From: Fibrobacter sp. UWR2
GTDB lineage: Bacteria > Fibrobacterota > Fibrobacteria > Fibrobacterales > Fibrobacteraceae
Reading direction: 5' to 3'
DNA: 64,000 bases
NCBI RefSeq assembly: GCF_002210285.1
Contig: NZ_MWQE01000001.1
Location: forward strand, 558,001 to 622,000
Every line of letters starts with the position of its first letter. The first letter of the stretch is position 1. The translations under genes were made by a program, and so were the position numbers. Below, one piece after another: positions 60,311 through 64,000 of the stretch. A model generated the notes under the pieces. It saw nothing but the letters and a program-made list of their open reading frames with translations, did no database searches and had not been told where the DNA came from.

Positions 60311-62138
60311 TTTCGAGGACCTCCCTGGCTTTCTGGATAACGTTGTCCGATACTTCGAGTACTTTCTGGTGGCGCGGCTTTATGCGGGCGTCAATAACAA
60401 TTGGCGCCTGGATGGCCCAGTGCTTGTCTACGAAGTGCGCATCGATGCCGTAGGCATCCTGTGCAGGGTCGGAACGCGTGAACGTGAGCCACAAGAAGTC
60501 GTCGAGATTCTTTTGCGCATCGCCTTTACCGATGGAGGAGGTGTCGTCGACGACACTTACCCACGGGTAGCTTTCGCGGAATTCCCAGTTCTTGAAGGAT
60601 TCGAGCAGCGGCGCAATGTCGGCGGGTGCCGGCGCCTTGCCGCTGGCACTCCATTGCACGACGAGAACACCCTTCATGGCGATTTTTGGGTTTGCAAAAC
60701 CGGCGGGCAGCGCGAGGCTTGCAAGGTCGGCTGGCTCGTTGCGCAGTTCGCGACGCTTGGGGCCCGCTGCCGCCATCACGAGTTTGGAACCGTGATTGAG
60801 GCTTGTGCCGGTGTAGTCCAGCGTATCGATGGTTGTTGATGTCTGGAAATGTAGGTCGCGTGCGAAGTCGATGCGCTCCAGTACGTGTGCGAAGAATGCG
60901 GGCACGTCGCGGGCATCCAGTGACCCGCTGTCGTCTTCCTTCGCGGCCAGCATCAGGTACTTGGAAAGCGAAACCTGGTTGAAACCGAGCAATGCGTTTG
61001 CCGTCTTTAAAAGTTCCATCGGTTCGCGGTCTTCGGGCCTTGCATAAGGCACGAACCGTTCGCTTGCGACGGCGAGGCAGAGCGGGTGAACGCCCGCTGC
61101 ATCGACCGCGTGAACCGCATGTACGCCCGGAATCGATACGGGCACCATCGGCCTTGTAATCTCGTGAATGAAATCTCCGAAGATAGTGTCTTCTTTTGGC
61201 GGGCGCCCTACAGATGTGAACGGGTAGATGGCGTCTTTTTTGCAGAGCACCTTCTTTACGCGCATGTAGGGGAAGGGGTGCTTACCGGAGTAATACCCCA
61301 CGTGGTCGCCGAAAGGGCCTTCTGGTTTCAGGTCTGGTGCCATCTCGCCTAAAATACAAAATTCGGCATCGCTGGAGACAAGGTAACCGTCGTGCTCGAA
61401 ATAGCGGAATCGGCGCCCGCCGAGCATGCCCGCGAACGTCAGTTCAGACAAAGTTTCGGGCATGGGCATCACCGCCGCTACGGTATGGGCGGGCGGCCCG
61501 CCGATAAACACGCTCACCTTGAGCGGGCGGCCTTCTTCGATTGCCTTCTGGTGGTGGCGCGCGATGTCGCGCTTTATCTGGTAATGCAGCCCGCATTCGT
61601 CTGCGGCATAGTCGTTGCCGGAAATCTGCACGCGGTACATGCCCAGGTTGGTCTGCAGTATGCCTGCGCATTCACCCGGGCGCGATGCCACCTGCGGGAG
61701 CGTTACGAAAGCGCCGCCATCTTCGGGCCAGCCTACAATCTGCGGCAAATCGGCAAGTGTGCATTCCTCGAAGTCGCGAATGCTGCCGGAACGCCTTGGT
61801 AACGAATTGATACCGACGGCGGCAGCGCGGCACAGGGTTGCTATGTCCGCCTGCTTGAAGAATTCTACCGGGTTCGACTTGAACTGCACTGCTGTGCGCG
61901 TGCCTGCGAGCGTGTCGCGGAACAGGAATTCCATGCGTTCGCGCGTGCCGAATATGTTGCATGCGGCTTGGAACCTGCATCCTTTTACCTTCTCGAACAG
62001 GAGAGCGGGGCCCTTGCTGTCGAATGCCTGCCTCGCAATTTCGGCCATCTGCAGGTACGGGTCTACTTCTTCGTGGACGCGTTTAAGCATCCCCGCTTTT
62101 TCCAGATCCAGCAGGGCCTGTCTCAAGTTCTTGTACAT
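60303..62138 (-). CDS. UbiD-family prenylated-FMN decarboxylase
   Basis: A 611-residue decarboxylase of the UbiD family, which uses prenylated FMN. Typical segments are NLGMYRVQISGNDY, VFIGGPPAHTVAA, EGPFGDHVGYYSGKHPFPYMRV (the catalytic Glu/Asp/His network) and HEITRPMVPVSIPGVHAVH. At 611 residues it is at the long end of the family, as in the menaquinone-linked members. The acceptor could be an aromatic acid of quinone biosynthesis or another acid. It is the upstream partner of the metalloprotease gene, with an overlap of eight bases, and no ubiX-like flavin prenyltransferase is adjacent. Confidence 0.88.
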   Translation of the reverse strand: MYKNLRQALLDLEKAGMLKRVHEEVDPYLQMAEIARQAFDSKGPALLFEKVKGCRFQAACNIFGTRERMEFLFRDTLAGTRTAVQFKSNPVEFFKQADIATLCRAAAVGINSLPRRSGSIRDFEECTLADLPQIVGWPEDGGAFVTLPQVASRPGECAGILQTNLGMYRVQISGNDYAADECGLHYQIKRDIARHHQKAIEEGRPLKVSVFIGGPPAHTVAAVMPMPETLSELTFAGMLGGRRFRYFEHDGYLVSSDAEFCILGEMAPDLKPEGPFGDHVGYYSGKHPFPYMRVKKVLCKKDAIYPFTSVGRPPKEDTIFGDFIHEITRPMVPVSIPGVHAVHAVDAAGVHPLCLAVASERFVPYARPEDREPMELLKTANALLGFNQVSLSKYLMLAAKEDDSGSLDARDVPAFFAHVLERIDFARDLHFQTSTTIDTLDYTGTSLNHGSKLVMAAAGPKRRELRNEPADLASLALPAGFANPKIAMKGVLVVQWSASGKAPAPADIAPLLESFKNWEFRESYPWVSVVDDTSSIGKGDAQKNLDDFLWLTFTRSDPAQDAYGIDAHFVDKHWAIQAPIVIDARIKPRHQKVLEVSDNVIQKAREVLESA

Positions 62139-62156
62139 GGGAAATTCCCGTTGTCG

Positions 62157-62651
62157 CTAGCCGGCGGTGGCTCCGATGTCGAGCGCGTCGAAAGACTGCG
62201 TCTTCTTGCGGGATTCTACGGCGAGGTACACGTCGCGGGCGGCCTTGCGGGCGAATATCCCGTATACGAGGTTCGCCTTCGAGACGACTTCCGCGAAGAC
62301 CTCTTCGGGAATGGTCGTGAACCCCTGGAAGGAGAGCTCGTCATAGCAGGCGGTCATGTGACCTTCGGTAGTAAAGCTGTGCTTAGCAGTAAAGCCGCGG
62401 AAGGGACCTTGCCCGAGGCGCACGGTTACCTGGTTGTCGTTGACCGCACTGATGACCCCGGTCCAGTTGATGGCCTTGAATCCGCACTGGATATGGTAGC
62501 GGATTGTGGCTCCCGGAGCGAGTTCCTTGGGGAATGTATAGTGGATGATGGGCTCTTTGCCGATGGTCAGGTTCAGGGGCGCGTATTGAAGCGTTTCCAA
62601 AACGTTAGGAAGCGAAAATTCTTGCCAAGAAGTCTGACTAAACTGTACCAT
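62157..62651 (-). CDS. SRPBCC/START-like ligand-binding protein
   Basis: A 164-residue soluble protein with no signal peptide. The pattern of strands (HYTFPKELAPGATIRYHIQCG, WTGVISAVNDNQVTVRLGQG split over two strands) around a conserved RGFTAKHSFTTEG and a long C-terminal helix fits the SRPBCC (START-like) fold, which binds hydrophobic small molecules. No more specific family is recognised. It lies 18 bases upstream of the UbiD-family gene on the same strand and may be co-transcribed with it. Confidence 0.65.
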   Translation of the reverse strand: MVQFSQTSWQEFSLPNVLETLQYAPLNLTIGKEPIIHYTFPKELAPGATIRYHIQCGFKAINWTGVISAVNDNQVTVRLGQGPFRGFTAKHSFTTEGHMTACYDELSFQGFTTIPEEVFAEVVSKANLVYGIFARKAARDVYLAVESRKKTQSFDALDIGATAG

Positions 62652-62707
62652 ACATCAAGTAATTTAGCAAAAAAAATGCGAAATAGGTGCAAAAAGTTGT
62701 GATTTAG

Positions 62708-62732
62708 GGAAAAATCCCGCCGGAGCGGGATT
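62708..62732 (-). terminator. Terminator downstream of rpiB
   Basis: A 7-bp stem AATCCCG-type (minus AATCCCGC/GCGGGATT around TCCG) followed on the minus strand by TTTTTCC. It lies about 15 bases after the rpiB stop. Confidence 0.85.
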
Positions 62733-62746
62733 GCTTGCATTTTAGG

Positions 62747-63184
62747 TTATGCAGGTTCGAACATGTCGATGCGCTTCTTGTGCTTGCCGCCCATGAATTC
62801 TGTTTCGAGGAACTTCGTGGCGAACACTTCGCACTGCGCATAGGCGATGATGCGTGCACCCATGCAGAGCACGTTGGCGTCGTTGTGGAGGCGGGTGAAT
62901 TCGCAGGAGGTGAGGTCGCCTACGACGGCGGCGCGGATGCCTTTGTGCTTGTTTGCCGCCATGCTCATGCCGATGCCCGTGCCGCAGATGAGGATTCCGC
63001 AGTCGGCTTCCTTGCTCGTGACCTTGTTGCAGACCCTGTCGGCAAAAATCGGGTAGTCGCAGGATTCCGTGGAGTCGGTGCCCATGTCTAGGACCTTGTA
63101 GCCCTTGCCTTCCAGAAACTTGACGAGTTTTTCCTTGTATTCGAAAGCGGCGTGGTCACAACCGATGGCAATCGTCTTGAACAT
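62747..63184 (-). CDS. rpiB: Ribose 5-phosphate isomerase B
   Basis: Interconverts ribose 5-phosphate and ribulose 5-phosphate. The 145 residues match the RpiB/LacAB family: GCDHAAFEYKEKL near the start, DYPIFADRV, ADCGILICGTGIGMSMAANK with the active-site cysteine in the ICGTGIG loop, and HNDANVLCMGARI. The candidate -10 element CTATATTAT lies 50 bases upstream. It is transcribed away from the adjacent glycosyltransferase-like gene. Confidence 0.97.
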   Translation of the reverse strand: MFKTIAIGCDHAAFEYKEKLVKFLEGKGYKVLDMGTDSTESCDYPIFADRVCNKVTSKEADCGILICGTGIGMSMAANKHKGIRAAVVGDLTSCEFTRLHNDANVLCMGARIIAYAQCEVFATKFLETEFMGGKHKKRIDMFEPA

Positions 63185-63234
63185 CTTTGGTTCCTTGTTT
63201 TGATAGTGGAACAGGGCTTAAACCCCGTTATCCC

Positions 63235-63243
63235 ATAATATAG
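63235..63243 (-). promoter_or_regulatory. Candidate -10 element for rpiB
   Basis: CTATATTAT on the minus strand, 50 bases before the rpiB start. Confidence 0.4.
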
Positions 63244-63295
63244 TTAATTCATCGGGCGGTATCCGGTTTTTTGCGGGGTTGCGCGGGGGATAAAT

Positions 63296-63303
63296 CTATA
63301 TTT
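63296..63303 (+). promoter_or_regulatory. Candidate -10 element for the glycosyltransferase-like gene
   Basis: CTATATTT, 17 bases before the ATG at 63321. The short distance leaves room for only the ribosome binding site, so it could equally be part of an A/T-rich leader. Confidence 0.3.
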
Positions 63304-63320
63304 GCAGAGGAGGAAAATCT

Positions 63321-64000
63321 ATGTCCGTGAAATACCTTTTTGTCTTGACGAGTTCCCCGAAGGATTTCTACTGCGAGCAGACGCTCGTGGCAATTGCTTC
63401 TTTGCGTGTGCACAATCCGGGAGCGTTCGTCACCGTCTTGACGGATGACAAGACGGCGGCTACCCTGACGGGTAACCGTGCTGCGCTCAAGAGCGCAGTC
63501 GACGAACTGAAGGTTGTTTCCATCGACGACAAGTTCACGCCGATGCAGCGCTCGCGCTTCTTGAAGACGTCGATGCGCAACATGGTGGACGGGGACTTCC
63601 TCTTTATCGATTCCGACACGGCGATCGTGGGCGACCTCTCCATTCCCGAGGAATGGCGTGGCGGCATCTATGCGGTGCTCGACTTCCACACGAACCTCTC
63701 GAAGGCCATCAACCGCGGTACGGTTCTGAACAACGCGAAGCGCATGGGATTCTCGCCAATCCTGAACGACGAACTGTTCAACTCGGGCGTCATATTCGTG
63801 GCGGACACTCCCGAGATGCATAAGTTTTTTGAAAAGTGGCACGAACTCTGGCTTACCTGCGTGTCGAAGGGTTTCAACTTCGACATGGCATCCTTTGCGG
63901 AAACCGACTTTACCTTTGGCTACATCATCAAGAAGATGCCTGGCGAATGGAACTGCCAACTGGCGTACGGCAAAAAATACTTGCCGCAGGGGAAGGTTCT
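63321..64000 (+). CDS. Glycosyltransferase-like protein (GT-A fold), 3'-truncated
   Basis: The frame opens at the ATG after AGGAGG and is still open at the end of the window, giving at least 226 residues. It begins MSVKYLFVLTSSPKDFYCEQ and continues with ASLRVHNPGAFVTVLTDD, a pattern seen at the start of GT-A type glycosyltransferases. FLFIDSDTAIVGDLS contains a DxD metal/nucleotide-sugar motif and is followed by NSGVIFVADTPEM, where an asparagine-serine-glycine pattern is common in GT8-like enzymes. The sugar and acceptor cannot be read from the sequence. Confidence 0.7.
   Translation, partial: MSVKYLFVLTSSPKDFYCEQTLVAIASLRVHNPGAFVTVLTDDKTAATLTGNRAALKSAVDELKVVSIDDKFTPMQRSRFLKTSMRNMVDGDFLFIDSDTAIVGDLSIPEEWRGGIYAVLDFHTNLSKAINRGTVLNNAKRMGFSPILNDELFNSGVIFVADTPEMHKFFEKWHELWLTCVSKGFNFDMASFAETDFTFGYIIKKMPGEWNCQLAYGKKYLPQGKV

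Noticed and set aside
63249-63959. Minus-strand open frame opposite the glycosyltransferase-like gene
   Set aside because: No motif and no ribosome binding site. The plus strand has AGGAGG, a DxD motif and a sensible N-terminus.

Overview
This window looks like a piece of a Fibrobacter-type chromosome, an anaerobic, fibre-degrading member of the Fibrobacterota. The evidence is a fibro-slime domain protein, two tandem secreted GH10 xylanases with C-terminal sorting-type domains, lipoproteins and exported proteins with poly-serine linkers, and an oxygen-sensitive class III ribonucleotide reductase. Most of the sequence is dense core genome. I see no insertion sequence, prophage or CRISPR array.

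Layout. 1-2115: C-terminal part of a fibro-slime surface protein. 2460-10309 (minus): translation and envelope genes, read in the order rpsP, rimM, trmD, rplS, two cyclic-nucleotide-binding-domain proteins, yajC, def, a SpoIID-like protein and mtaB. 10489-17752: gmk, a small orphan UreE-N-like protein, an acyltransferase, an MBL hydrolase, cysS and two GH10 xylanases. 17975-20143: a flavodoxin/cystatin-like fusion lipoprotein, an exported protein and a 49-residue acidic peptide. 20244-23010: an XPB-type helicase, tRNA-Thr(CGT) and a TPR membrane protein. 23029-33557: an envelope cluster (rhomboid, PHP hydrolase, OMP and bamD on the minus strand; lptF, lptG, a diguanylate cyclase and a symporter on the plus strand). 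33674-35083: a double SIMPL protein. 35445-38507: an anaerobic RNR operon. 38602-41658: twin lipoproteins. 41769-42055: a hairpin-rich island beside tRNA-Gly(GCC). 42079-44573: a class III nucleotide cyclase with a small membrane partner, and hemW. 44747-51561: two very large exported proteins. 51625-58595: thrC, then an apparent operon of lipoprotein, FadL-like porin, H1-like/DUF4912 protein and GH57 enzyme. 58592-64000: a metalloprotease, a UbiD-family decarboxylase, an SRPBCC-like protein, rpiB and a truncated glycosyltransferase-like gene.

The most interesting system is the RNR operon. The large NrdD ends after its zinc-ligand region and has no glycyl-radical motif. A separate 48-codon gene with its own ribosome binding site, 26 bases downstream, encodes just that domain (RRITGYL), and nrdG starts one base later. 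The radical-carrying domain therefore appears to be a free subunit. A pair of NrdR-box-like palindromes and several DnaA-box-like 9-mers lie upstream. Other points worth attention are the flavodoxin/cystatin-like fusion, the acidic cysteine-containing peptide, the direct repeat of the tRNA-Gly 3' end around the hairpin island, and two tandem cNMP-binding proteins in the ribosomal operon together with a nucleotide cyclase elsewhere in the window.

All assignments come from reading motifs and gene context. No database search was run.
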